Below are positions 25,276 to 37,130 of a stretch of DNA of 64,000 nt, piece after piece. Source of the stretch: Burhinus oedicnemus (lineage: Eukaryota; Chordata; Aves; Charadriiformes; Burhinidae); NCBI GenBank assembly GCA_008921705.1, contig VFFE01007914.1, positions 434,001 through 498,000 of the forward strand. The letters run 5' to 3'. Both the position numbers and the translations under genes were made by a program. Positions within the stretch are counted from its first letter, which is position 1, and each line of letters starts with the position of its first letter. The notes under the pieces are model-generated. The model made no database searches, was not told where the DNA came from, and saw nothing but the letters and a program-made list of their open reading frames with translations.

Positions 25276-26454
25276 ATGTTTATTAATTCAATTCATAACT
25301 ATCTTCTTATGCCTACAGGGTGAAGTTAGAATGAGCTCATGTTCTGAGCTCATGTTCTTCATGTTAGTTCTTACAGACATGACATTTTTATACCACTGTA
25401 TAGGCACTTTTTTCCCCTCAAAGGTATTGCATCCATATGTTCCTCTCAAAAGCTTTCTGCTTTCTAAAAATATTGCATGAAATGGTGAGTGATTCTAACA
25501 AAATGCATTTAAAATTCCTGAAGTCAGTTGAAATATCTTAACTGAATCTTCTTTCAAAGATAAGAAAGCCAAATAAGCAAAACAAATATTTTGACCTTCT
25601 GTTTGTCTTCAGCCAGCCCAATGAAACATAATATAACAGTTAATAACAACTGACATGATCTCTTACAAAACAGATTCAGGCTGTTTACTCATTCCTTTTT
25701 CCTTCTTTGCCTTTGGCTAAAAGGAAGAAGTGAAGATATGTAGAAAAGACAGTGTGTAAAATGACTAAAATGGTTTAAGTTCTCATGATTTCGGCCTTTG
25801 CTTTTTTCAGTTTACAAACAAAAAGGTTTATTTTTGTAATTGCTATTTGTGCTTGCACTGACTGCATTCTGAGACAAACTATGTTCTTGCCTTCTGTCAC
25901 ATTATGGTAATAAAAGTCTGTAGGACAAACACTACCCTCAATTACAGATGTGCAAAAATGTCAACTTAATTTGAAAACTATGAGGTCACACAAATTATAA
26001 TCAGTGAATATTTTTGCACTGCTGAATCTTTATCACTGTATTAGTGTAGACAAACGAAACAACCAAGTTCCAAGGATGACAAGTGAACACGAAGCCGAAA
26101 CTCTGCAAAGACTAGATGGATTTCTCAGTTTGTTGATGGAACCAGAAAAAAAACCTTGAAAAGACATAAGCTGCATTAACTGAAGAAAATTACCCGCAAG
26201 GGAAAAAATCTGCACTGTTTCAGTTCTCTTTTTTTTTAACCAAAAATTAAAATTCGAGGGCATAGAATCCTTACAAATGCTGACAGTTCTGAGTCAGAAA
26301 GGAGAAACGTTGGTTGTGTAGAAAGCATACAGCATAAAATGATAACATTTTTTTGAATTTTTGCCCAGCTTCCTTTTGTTAAACCTGTTGGCTGAAGTTG
26401 CATTAAATTCACAGATGATTTAGATATTCCTGAAACTGTTGGAGATTTTTTAGA
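25276..26454. other. AT-rich unique noncoding stretch
   Basis: No gene recognised. It contains a 13-14 bp direct tandem duplication of TGAGCTCATGTTC near 25332-25358. Otherwise nothing was found. Confidence 0.5.
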
Positions 26455-26535
26455 AAAATAAAATAAAATAAAATAAAATAAAATAAAATAAAATAAAATA
26501 AAATAAAATAAAATAAAATAAAATAAAATAAAATA
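26455..26535. repeat. (AAAAT)n microsatellite, about 16 units
   Basis: A perfect AAATA/AAAAT pentanucleotide array over about 81 bases with no interruption. No LINE or SINE body precedes it on either side, so it is a free-standing array rather than a recognisable retroelement tail. Confidence 0.98.
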
Positions 26536-28264
26536 GTCAAAAGAATCTCCAAGTTTTATCCACTACCTACTCACCAGATCACCCATCCCTACCTTGAACT
26601 GAAGTCCTGGACACACACTGAAGCAACACCAAAAGGATGAACTCAAAGAAAATGATACAGAGGTGACTGTATATAAATAATACTCTGTGCATTTGGAAAC
26701 ACAGTCAACTTTGACTTGATGTATCTTGAAATAAATTTGTTATTCTTATAGGTGGGACACTTCCCTTTTGAGGACTGTATCATGAACCAACAGATTTTCT
26801 AAACTGTCACTGCTTGAGCATTCCAAGGCCTGATTTAGTGTTCTGTTTCTAGGACTCCATTTATACTTCATTACTTATCAGGGAATGAGTGAATTCTGTA
26901 AATTGAATGCAAGAATATGAAGAAAACCAGGAAGAAAACCCATTCCTACAATACTAAAAAATCAAATTACAGTAGAGGAGATTGGCTGGACTATTTGGAG
27001 ATAAGAATGAAAATATTATCAAAGCTTAGTGCGTCCTAAACTTTTTTGCTCTGTGTTTTTACCACAAAGAAGCAGAAGGGCAATGGCCTGATGCTTTTGT
27101 TGTACACACTGTTTTGCACGGGGCACTGAAAAGCTTTTTGCGTCTGGAATCTGGTTCTCTGTCCTGTTTTGTCCTAGCTAATAATAAGTACAATTTGAAA
27201 GTCTGCCCTCTATTCCACTGCCATGGACACCCCTGAACTACATCAAATCAGAGAGAAACACAGAGAAGAAAAGTCCTTGTGATTTTGTCTGTAAGACCAT
27301 TACAGAGTGTTTCTGGAGTCTCTGAGCTCCTCCTGAGTTTCAAGGAGAGTATCTAATGCACACAGAACAATCTCTGCAATTTCCCATACTAAGAGACTTG
27401 AAGAAGAAATGTCTTTCACTTTTCAGCCGTCATTAATCCTGTGTGCTTTCCTGTATAAATATTTATATTTAATCCATATTACATGGAAATTCCTAGAAGG
27501 AAAGAAACTAATTGATTTCAGGCCATTTTTAATATATAGTACTGCCTAATATGAAAAGAAGTCTTCCTAAGCCGAATTTGACTACTATGTACTAAGCAAC
27601 ATGAACCAAACCCTCTTTGCATTGCAGGTGACTGGAATAGTCAATAAACTGCCAACTCAGCAACAGAGATAAGTGGAAAGCAATAACAATGAATTTAGCA
27701 GACAATCTGGAAATATCTTTAAACGAAGAAGGGATATAGTTAACTGTTTTTTCCCCAATGAGGAGATAAGAAGTAAGTGGTTATATACTTTAAGGATTTA
27801 TAAAATAGTGTTGGCTCTGATACAATTCATTTTAGATTCAGCTTTTCTCTGGGATTGGTTTACAGCAGAAGTTATCTCCTTTGATAATACTCAAACTGCT
27901 CTGTCTCTCATTTTTGAATGCAACAGGAAGCTTAATGTGTGTGTATGATTCCTAATTTAAATGCAAGTTTTAATGGGTATCTTTCAACTTTTTACATGGG
28001 AACAAAAAAAGTAACTGGTTTTAAGGATTACATGCTGATTTCAAGTTCACCATTGAAGAGACCCTTTTCCTAAGCAATATTACTGTAAATCTGTAAATGG
28101 CATTAGACTTGTTTCTTAAAGGACTCCATTTGTGTAACTTATGTGAAATTTCAAAAGAAAAAAAATAGTATAGCAAGAAAACTGATGCAAAGAAGAAATT
28201 TAAGACTATAAAAACTAGGCCACAAATATTTTTAAAATATGCAATCTTGAATCTTGCATTCCAA
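26536..28264. other. AT-rich unique noncoding stretch
   Basis: No repeat or gene recognised. The open frame at 27673-27948 (plus, 91 codons) has no recognisable domain and no coding-like features. Confidence 0.5.
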
Positions 28265-28700
28265 TAAGGATATGAAGTTAATCAAGTGACTGGAGCACCT
28301 CGCATGAGGAAAGGCTGAGACACCTGGGTCTGTTTAGCCTGGAGAAGAGAAGGCAGAGGGGATCGTATCAATGCTTATAAATATCTAAAGGGCAGGTGTC
28401 AAGAAGATGGGGCCAGACTCTCTTCAGTGGTGCCCAGCAACAGGACAAGGTGCAACGGGCACAAACTGGAACACAGGAAATTCCATCTCAACATGAGGAA
28501 ACACTTCTTTACTTTGAGGGTGGCAGAGCACTGGAACAAACTGCCCAGGGAGGCTGTGGAGTCTCCTTCTCTGGAGATATTCAAAACCCGGCTAGACCTG
28601 ATCCTATGCAACCTGCTCTAAGTGAACCTGCTTTGGCAGGGGGGTTGGACTAGATGATCTCTACAGGTCCCTTCAACCCCTACCATTCTGTTATTCTGTG
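28265..28700 (+). mobile_element. CR1 LINE 3' end
   Basis: A 5'-truncated CR1 in forward orientation. It starts within the region encoding the LEHL block and runs through the LEKRR region, the [19 protein letters not shown] block, [20 protein letters not shown] and [14 protein letters not shown], then the 3' UTR (GGACTAGATGATCT, GGTCCCTTCAACCCCTACC), and ends in two octamers of the ATTCTGTT/ATTCTGTG type. The frame at 28427-28621 is open to the natural ORF2 stop, but the upstream part is shifted, so the copy is not coding. It closely resembles the copies at 37782 and 61577 and probably belongs to the same subfamily. Confidence 0.95.
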
Positions 28701-29449
28701 TGCTACTGTGATTCATCAGAATTACTGTTACATCAGCTTTGCTTTCTTTGTGCACCATGTTTCTCACTCTGCTTTTTATGCACTCAGCCCACTTAACGTA
28801 AAACTCACATCATTATTGAATTTACTTAATGTTTTTTCTATAATTCTTTAGTTATAAGTATAGGTACTGTTCCATAGGAGTATATAATGGATTTGATAGT
28901 CTGGCATTAGCATTGGCATTAAATATAGTGAAATGTTTTACCAAGGCGGGAAATAAAGCTGTGTTATCACCTTCATTGTGCCCAGTGCATCTGCAACTAA
29001 TGGTGACAGACAAAAATAATTTACTCTCTCTATCTCATTTACTGTTTAATTCAAAAACCTAAAATACATCAATTTCTACAGCCCTGTGTGATCATGTAAT
29101 ATATTTTCACTCATATTCTTTCTGGTAATACTGTCTGTTTGACAGATCTCCATCTAATCCATGATGTTTACAACAGCTTAGACTATTAAAACAGTAGTTT
29201 TAATCAGCTCACACAAGACTGTCATCTGTGTCTGTAGACTGCTTTACTAATTTCAGCAATTAGTACTAAAAAAGTAGTTAAATACTCTTTTGCTCTTCAA
29301 AAATAGCACTCCTCCTTTTTATAAACACAAATGTGCTTATTTTATCTGGTAAAAGGACAAAATAATTCTTGAAAAATGTGTTATTTTTCTTGAGTAACCT
29401 GTTACAGAGATTTTTGTATTAAAAAAATAGTGTCTTATTATGTAGAAAA
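28701..29449. other. AT-rich unique noncoding stretch
   Basis: Nothing recognised between the CR1 tail and the next SINE-like relic. Confidence 0.5.
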
Positions 29450-29605
29450 GCATGATACAGTGGGAATAGTACTGGATCAGCACTCAGACATTTAAATTTA
29501 TTTTTTGCTCTGCCATCCTCAGTCAGGTTATTGTATCTCTGGAAACCTGTTTTCACATCACAGAATGGGATATACATTAATCATGCCATTTGATCCAGCC
29601 AGCTA
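29450..29605 (+). mobile_element. MIR/CORE-SINE-like relic
   Basis: The forward MIR word order is visible: ACAGTGGGAATAGTACTGGAT, CAGCACTCAGACATTTAAAT, TGCTCTGCCATCCTCAGTCAG, TTATTGTATCTCTGGAAACC, and CAGAATGGGATATA. The family form is AGTGGAAAGAGCACTGGG, GGAGTCAGGAGACCT, GGCTCTGCCACTAACT, AACCTCTCTG.GCCT, TGTAAAATGGGGATAATA. It is degraded and inactive. Confidence 0.6.
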
Positions 29606-31121
29606 GCCAAAATTTAGTCATGTAGATGGATTTTATTAGGTGGAACCAGATATTTCTTTATTGTCATTTTTGCTTAAAAAAACCCAACCCAACATCCTGT
29701 TCTCTTGAGTACAAGAGGATTTAAGCAAGTTAAGATCCTTCTTTCATAACAAAAGTCTGTTCCAATTCATAAGGTTTGATCACCATTTTGAGCCTTTTTT
29801 ACGTGGTTAAAATCCTCGGGTTTCTGTGAATGTGAAGTTTCAGCTTTTGATTTTTTCCATTTGTGCAAACATTACCTGTGCTAGGTGTTCCCTTGGAGCA
29901 TTATGCATAACGCCACTCCATTAGGAGCATGGTGATTCACAGATATCCCGCTCTGTCTCCGTCGTCCAGGTGCTTGGTAAACAGGTTTATTATGCTAATT
30001 AAAGTGTCTCACACAGACTAAAACTTACATTACTTGTCTCTGGTTGCACGTAGTTCATAGTGAATTGTTTGGCTAACTGTTATGGTACATGCATTCTGCT
30101 TGAGTGGAAGATGATATAACAATTTTCAAGCCACTCCTTTATAATGTATTACTTGTGCTCAAAATAGTGGTGTTTCTAAAGGATACAAGATTACTTGGGC
30201 ACAGTTTTATCATTAGACTAATTTAAGGGTGAAATAACAAATACCCATCTGTGAAGTTGGGGAAACCACACAAAAGATTTAAGTTCTTAATTAAGACTGT
30301 ATTTCATCTTTAATCCCTAACTTATCTTACAAGAGTGACTATTTAGCGTCTATAAATTAATCCAAGGCAGTGATCTCCTGAAGAGCTCTTTCAGCTGTTT
30401 TTTTCATGCATTTTTTTAAGGATGTCTATTAGAGATGCCTACTAGAGCAGCCAATGTGGGCAAGGTTCCCAGTAGTCTAAAATGGAAACAATAGTTTTGC
30501 TTGCTTACTCATGAAAACAGCTTTTCCATACTTGTCACAGAGCACTTGGATGGCAGTACTCAAGGAAACAGATATGGTGCTCCCAGGAAAGATGAGGATG
30601 TTTAATAAAAATTAACAAGCAACATAATTTTCTAAATAAATTAATATTTGTTTAATTGCGACATACTTGTAAAAATCCTACATTTTTCAAGTATCATAGC
30701 ATCTTTACAGCCTTCCCCAACAATAGCAGCAGAACCTCACAAATTGTAAGACTATGGGAAAATGCATCAAGGTTAGCTCGCTACAAGCTCTGCACTGGAT
30801 CCATAGTTGAGTTATGAGCAGAACAAAAAACTGATGTGAGTATGATATACAAGGATGGCATAACTTCTTTCTGCATGTCTTTTTCAGTTGAGCCTATGGG
30901 ACAGCCAGTCATAAATACCATTTGTAAAATCAGTCTTTTCATTTTATTCAGTAAAAGAATGTTTAAAATTTTATTTGTTTTGTGATTTCTGGTAGAAGGA
31001 TGAATTCCAGATTTCTGGAAAGGTCAATTCATTTGAATACTGGGATAAGGTGTTAGATCTACTTCAGAGACTTTGAACGTAAAGCTGGAGCTCTGAAGAG
31101 ACCTTGAGTTATGTAGCAATG

Positions 31122-31123
<2 letters not shown>
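29606..31123. other. Unique noncoding stretch with a CNE-like core
   Basis: No gene or repeat recognised. The part at about 29880-30060 is compositionally balanced and complex, with homeodomain-type TAATTA sites, unlike the low-complexity flanks. It is a candidate conserved noncoding element and is discussed in the findings. Confidence 0.45.

Positions 31124-31154
<31 letters not shown>
31124..31154. repeat. Poly-T homopolymer (31 T)
   Basis: An uninterrupted run of 31 thymines. No polyadenylation signal or retrocopy body was seen on the minus strand next to it, so I treat it as a simple homopolymer. Its length is likely to be unreliable in the assembly. Confidence 0.97.
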
Positions 31155-31157
<3 letters not shown>

Positions 31158-31349
31158 CCAGGTACAAGATTAGTCTATATTAGTTTGCTGTCACATGAGG
31201 AGAATAGTTATGATCTCCCATACAAAGCAGTGTATGCCCATATTATGAGGTATATGAAGTATTTTAAATAGTCTAACAGATTAGATTACTTTGAATTGAG
31301 ACAGCTTAAAGTCTAAATTTTAAAGAGAGAGAGAGAATGAAGAGCAGGA

Positions 31350-31480
31350 GTACTATGAAGGAGATAGAGAACAGAAGCACTAAGAAATTACATGATTTGT
31401 CCAAAGTCACACAAAATAACTACAGAGCAAGTGTCAATGAAGCCCATATCTTCTGCCTTCTACCACAATCTCTTAACTTT
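31350..31480 (-). mobile_element. MIR/CORE-SINE-like relic
   Basis: The plus strand shows the reverse-MIR order: GAACAGAAGCACTAAGAAATTA, CATGATTTGTCCAAAGTCACAC, then CAGAGCAAGTGTCAATGAAGCCCA, then TCTTCTGCCTTCTACCA. The family form is GAGGCACAGAGAGGTTAAGTAA, CTTGCCCAAGGTCACAC, GGCAGAGCTGGGATT.GAACCCA, TCTTCTGACTCCA. A 206-codon open frame on the plus strand (31337-31957) begins inside this relic. Confidence 0.6.
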
Positions 31481-34400
31481 CGTATTTCTAAAATAAGAAT
31501 GCTATGTTCAGTCAGCCTATGGGGACTGCAAAACAAGATGTTGATCTGTTTAAAATCTAAAAGCAAATCTTTTCATTCAAAAATCCTCTCTTGGAAACAT
31601 CCTTACACAAATCTCAGCATGCTGACCGTCTCCTGTGGTCAGACTATGTTACTGGAGAATGTACATAGTCTGCTGACAGGAGGAATAAAAGCTTTAAGAT
31701 GTGGGACTGTAAGAGATTTCACTTTGCATAGAGCAATATTAAGCACAAAGTATTTTTCCTTCCAACAAGCAAGCGAGCTGTATGGAAGTTTGCATGTTGA
31801 CCCAGCAACCTCAAGTCTTCTAAATTTGGGACAAGAGTCTTTTCTTCTCCAAACTCCTTTGTCTCTTTATCCCTATTTAGAGGTGTTCAGTACTGTATTT
31901 ACTAAATACCCCCACCTTCTGTCATGTTGTTTGTGCCTATTGGCTGTAGTTACTTAAGTTTCATGGTCATTATTGTTGCTATTATTATAAATTCTTATTT
32001 CAAATACAAAGAGGAAAATTATCATATAGTCTTCCTGGTTTGTTATTTCTCATTGCCAGGGGTACTGGAATTTTCAGGTTCTAATTTCAGCACCATCTAC
32101 CTGTTGAATGGCTGGAGAATGGGGATGATGGAACCTTAGGAGAACAGTAACCCCTTTGAGTATACCAAAGACACTGCCGTGGCCCCTCACAAAATAAAAG
32201 TGTGCATTTCTCATTCAGCAACTGTCCAGGATGTATTTTTCCATGCTATTTCAGAATTTTTCATATTATTATTTTCCCCAGGAATATGAATTCTAGGTTT
32301 CAGCCAGTTTTCAGTAAAACCACAAATTTCCAGAGATTCAGGAGCAGGGTGGAACAGGTGAAAACATCCTTTTCAGAACACACTGCCTTTTCATTTTGTC
32401 TCAGAGAACTCTTTTAGCCTGGAACACTTGTGGCCTCAGAGATGAGTGAGTGGGTACAGTTCCTGGGAAATAGCAAACACCTTTCTAAAACAGCTGGTAA
32501 GTCACAGCTGAACCCCACAAGCCAGTAAAATTTCCTCTGAAAGAGAACTTCTGGTATTGAACACAGAACTCTTCACCAGTTTGAGAAGAGGTTTGCTAAC
32601 ACTGAAGAGGTATCCAGCCTTCGTGATTCGATGTTAGTATTCCTCACAGTTAAATGAGCTGAAATTGGCTCTTTTTTCCTAATGTGTTTTCCAGACTTGT
32701 GTCAAAGATTATTGAAAGCTTTAACAATGAACTGCTGTATTTTTTAACAACTCAATTTTCTTCTCAAGGACTGGGATTTTTTTGCTTTGTTTTCTTTTTT
32801 AATGATCATCTACTCATTTTGCAAGAAAGCCCAGTCTAGACCTTTAATTCAAAAAAACCTAGCTCTACCTTCAACTCCTGGTCAAAATTAGTCACCATTT
32901 GCCTCTACTTTTTTCAGACAATACCTACTTTTTGTCTTCTAGATTGCGTCTTTCCTAAAAATGTTTAACTTTATGAGATTAACTTTGCCCATCTAATAAG
33001 ATGAATATTCTATAAAAATATAACCACACTTTTTTTTTAATTACTGAGTGGGATTTTGCTGGTATTGAAATGGTTAAAGTCTATTTCTTCCTCTTCATGT
33101 CAGAATAAAGTTAATAAGCAACCGGTGACATGGACTGTAGCTGCTGAAGCTAAACTTCTAAGTAATCCTAAAAGGAAAGAGGAAAATTGTTCCTGACAAG
33201 CTGAAATTACATTATAAAACCTCCCATATTTTGAAGAGCCATGAGTCTTCCTAGGCATGAAGCTTATTTCAGTGTTTAACAAAACCTGTTTATAAAGAAA
33301 ATATCTTCCCCAATATCAGTTTTCCGAAAGCATGCCCCTTAACCCCTGCTTTTTTGTTTCATTCGTTGTTGGCATGGAGACAAAGAGGCACTCCACTAGA
33401 CTGATCAATGCATGGTAACATCAACATAACATTTTCAGTCAAGTTCCCAGGAGCCTTCCTCCTAAATCTGTCATTTTGATTCAGATAACTAAATCAGGCT
33501 AAGCACTGCAATGATAACGGATGACTTGCCTCATTAGCTGTCTCCTGCTGCTTTACTCTGTCAGGAAACACCATAGTGACTGTTTGGGTTCCTGCGAGAC
33601 AGAATTGTTTTCCCTTATATTATTTTGGTAATATATATGCTTTTCTCATTTCTATCCATTTTTTTGTTTATATTCATGTACAGAGAGAGACAAATGCAAG
33701 CAGTGTTTAATGAATATTTCATTAAGAGGAAATAGAGATGAAAAATTCTTTATCAAGATCCAAAATTTAATCATATAAATTAACATATTTCATAGCATCC
33801 TGATAATACAGCTATAGTCTTTTATATTCACTGTCTCAAACTTTCTGTTTCCTTTAAATGGTATCCTTTTTTGTTAAGGCACTTTGCTTATCTGAATGTT
33901 CAATGAATCAATTACTTTAATTACACCAATATACAATAATTAAAATCGTAAAAATTATTCCTAGATGAGTAGTTTGAATTTTAAATCTGCTGTTGAATAA
34001 ATAAACTGCATTAAAATAAAACCTGCTAATGATAGGACAAACAGTTTTTCAACTGTAGCTGTCAAACAGAGCACAGGATGTACACGTACAGGTAAAAGAT
34101 GAATCCAACTGTATATCTAGCCAAGTTGTGAATGCTCATATGAAGTAGTAGTTGTGTGATTTGGTTGTTATCAGCTGTGTTTGTGGGTAGGTGCTTAAAT
34201 ACAGAAAAAAATAAAGACTACATATATTAAATAAGCCACTCAAAACCCATGACCTTCTAACTCGTACTACAACTACTATCTTCTTCATAATTTGTGCCAT
34301 ATAGTGACCATAAACTAATCTAAATTAGTAAAATGATAATACACTAAAATCACAGTCTCCCTCATCATTCCCCTCAAAAATAGACAACTTGCTTTCAATT

Positions 34401-35257
34401 CCAAGGGCAGAGATCTATTGCTGACTGAGAAGCAGCCTTGCCCCTGGCATTGAAATAATACCATTCTGTGTCAGCCAAAGCATCTCCACCACCTTGAGCT
34501 GGCAAGGCGATTATACAAGGAATGAAAGAATGGTGGAATTTGCCATTTAACTTGCTTCCCTAGCACTACAGCTTTTAATCTCAACTGAAAAAGGGCAACA
34601 AAATATTTAACCTGTGCTGGGGAAGCCCAGTTTCTTTTCCACATTCAGTCATGGGATGTTCTCACATTCTGATCAAGGCACCTGGGTTAGATTGACTGGT
34701 TACACTCAGCGGATTTCACTGCAGCATCTGGAGGACCCTGGTGCTGACTGCCAGAGCACTCACAAAAATCTCATTTAACTGAGTAAGTACAAGTCAGAAA
34801 TGGGTAAGGAAGTCCTAACATTTCTGTTCTGTTGCTGCCTAATTCTTGATGTCACCTGCCAGCCTGACACATATTTACTTAAAATCCAGTGGGATTCATA
34901 AATTGCATATTCTCTGGCTAGCTCACTTATAAAGCTTGATAAAGATTTTATGAAATATACTTAACATTTAGGGAAAAAAGGAGAAAACTCTTGGTACATT
35001 TTTTCTTTTGTATTATGTCAGTGTTTGAAGAATGCAACTTAATTATCTCCTCTGAGATTGATTTGAAGAGTAGGGTATAAATGTACACTTCTTCTAACTG
35101 CAAGAAGATCTCAGACCACTAGGCATAGGTTATTTCAGGATTTTTTCTCTTGTTTTCTCTTGAGGCTGTTCCAATTTGGACAGATAAAAATTTAGTTCTG
35201 CCAGTTTCCCCCAGGGCAGGAGCTCTAATCGTGGGCCTTCTTTGGCCCAAAGGGTCT
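31481..35257. other. Unique noncoding stretch
   Basis: No gene supported. The open frame at 31337-31957 extends in here but has no recognisable domain. The section 34390-34760 is richer in complex, non-repetitive sequence than its surroundings and is noted as a conserved-element candidate in the findings. Confidence 0.5.
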
Positions 35258-35284
35258 TCACACACACACATTCCACACACACAA
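35258..35284. repeat. Short interrupted (CA)n
   Basis: Two CA runs of about 12 bases separated by a TTC interruption. Confidence 0.85.
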
Positions 35285-36056
35285 AAGTTCAGCTTTTAGA
35301 AAGATATTTTTTTATTTTATTGCAAGTAAGAAAAAGTAATCCAGACTATATGCACAATCCCTGAATATGACTTACAGTAAGGTCTCTTGCTTGATTTTCA
35401 AGTGCAGTCCTTAACCTTTATACAGTGTATAATTACCTGAAGGCGAGCATCATACAAGGAGACGATTATCTTCCGCCGCCAACCACCACCAATAGTAACA
35501 TTTGGCTGCATATACTCCTCAGAGCTGTCTGGCATATCTGAACCATGGCACACCAGTCCTTCCTCCCCTCTCTCTTCCCATACCGCTTCATCCATACGAA
35601 CATCTAGAACCACATGGTTCAAACAAAATCAGAGGACTGAAAGTGAAACCTACTTCTTATCCAAGAAGAAGGTATCTCTCAACTCATGTAGATTAAAATC
35701 CATCTACAATTCAGCATTTTTTTCCTAGGCAGCTTCTTTTTCACTAAGCAGTTTTCCCTTCTGTAGTGTCTTTACAGGTTACAAATTATTCCTTGAATTA
35801 TTTTGGAACATATATAGAGAAGTGATTCAGCCTAGTATAACTTCTTATGGCATAACAAATAGAATGTGTTACTACAAAGTTTAAATCTCTTTCTAGCTTT
35901 TGATCATTAAACGGCCTTAATTAAAATCAACATAGAAAGAAACCATGAACCAAAGCCCACTTATCATACTTGTTAGGGGAAGAGAGTGGAAAGACACTTG
36001 AAGCAAATTTTCTTCTGTTGTTTACTGGATAGGACCAAATTATTTTAATTGCGTAA

Positions 36057-36061
36057 TATGC
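36057..36061. repeat. Target-site duplication, left (TATGC)
   Basis: The pentamer immediately before the TG end of the LTR matches the pentamer after the CA end at four of five bases. It is short and imperfect, so a chance match cannot be excluded. Confidence 0.5.
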
Positions 36062-37125
36062 TGTCGCAGATGGGAATTTTTGACGCGGTTATGATTTAGC
36101 AGTGAATCAAAATTTATTAATGATTTGAGGCAGATCAAGAGGTTGAATTTTAACAGCACTTAATCATTAACAGATTTAACGATTTACCAAGCGATTTAAC
36201 AAAATAATTGAATAGTAACTTAATTACAGATTCAAAGATGACAACATTCACACTAACTTACTATACGGGATCTCAAATCAATACATACACATTTGAGCAA
36301 AATTACAGATCTCAAATTAATACATATACATATAAGCAAAAGCATATAAACACACACATAGGTCTCTGACTGCTGGAATCAAAAATCTCTTAGTAGAAGG
36401 CAACTTTAACAAGTTGACAAGTACTCCTTTTAACTCCTATGCATGCATGGACAAACGGAAGAACATCCACATCCGTAAAAGCTAATGTGTATATCAGAAG
36501 CATAAAAGTGGACAGGTGGCTGAAAGAGAGGCTAGACCATAGTTAAAAATTTTCCTTTTCCCGAGTTTAGAGTAAATACTCACAATGCATCGGCATTCCT
36601 CAACCGGTGATAGTTGAGACTCGAGAGGGGTTGTCTCGCCCTGGCCTTCTAATCCTCGAGGTGTCAGCCTGAGCAGCATCCCAACTCAGGGTAGGTACTG
36701 GCTGCGATCCAGAAGAGCTCAAAGGGTCTAACTAGAATCGGTACTTATAGGATCTGAGATAATGGACTTTTGTCAGGTACTTTTCCACTCTGGCCCAGCT
36801 TGGACAATGGATATTCTGGTAATTTCCAGCAGTTATGCGAGCCCAGGACTTGCTAGATCTTGGGGTCCTGGTATCCCCCCTCTGTGGTCATGATCCATAT
36901 ATTGTCAAGAGAGATCAATTATAGTTATTATTTTCAAATGGTAGGAGTCGTAAGATCCAGGCATGGTAAGGGATTCCCATAGTGTTCCCATAGTCCATTG
37001 CTCTCCATCTTCCTTTCATGTTAGACCATTATGTAATGTTCTGGTCCATTGTATGTGGCCAGGTGGGGACAAAATCACGCCAAGCAATGAGAGGCCTAAA
37101 GGGAGATGGGGGTTACACCACCACA
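36062..37125 (-). mobile_element. Solo LTR of an endogenous retrovirus
   Basis: A unit of 1064 bases begins TGTCGCAG and ends CCACCACA on the plus strand, so it has the TG...CA ends of an LTR. Read on the minus strand it starts TGTGGTGGTGTAACC, a start typical of avian endogenous retroviral LTRs. It has an AATAAA polyadenylation signal at 36113-36118, about 50 bases before its 3' end. The flanking pentamers are TATGC (36057-36061) and TATGT (37126-37130), a probable 5-bp target duplication with one mismatch. This points to a class III (ERVL-like) element, though that assignment is inferred. No gag, pol or env sequence adjoins it, so the internal region was lost by LTR-LTR recombination. A CpG-bearing block lies at about 36590-36660. 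Confidence 0.78.
36267..36345. repeat. Imperfect tandem duplication inside the LTR
   Basis: Two adjacent copies of a unit of about 40 bases contain ATCTCAAAT, AATACATA and GAGCAAAA/AAGCAAAA. Tandem units of this kind within an LTR are often duplicated regulatory segments. Here they have diverged at several positions. Confidence 0.7.
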
Positions 37126-37130
37126 TATGT
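37126..37130. repeat. Target-site duplication, right (TATGT)
   Basis: The partner of the left pentamer, directly after the terminal CA of the LTR. Confidence 0.5.

Noticed and set aside
31337..31957. 206-codon open frame on the plus strand as a possible gene
   Set aside because: It starts inside a MIR-like relic, shows no domain or coding-like composition, and has no promoter or splice context. A chance frame is more likely.
35398..35696. Open frames on both strands near 35.5 kb as a possible exon
   Set aside because: No recognisable domain, and neither frame is bounded by convincing splice sites. The opposing frames are mutual shadows.
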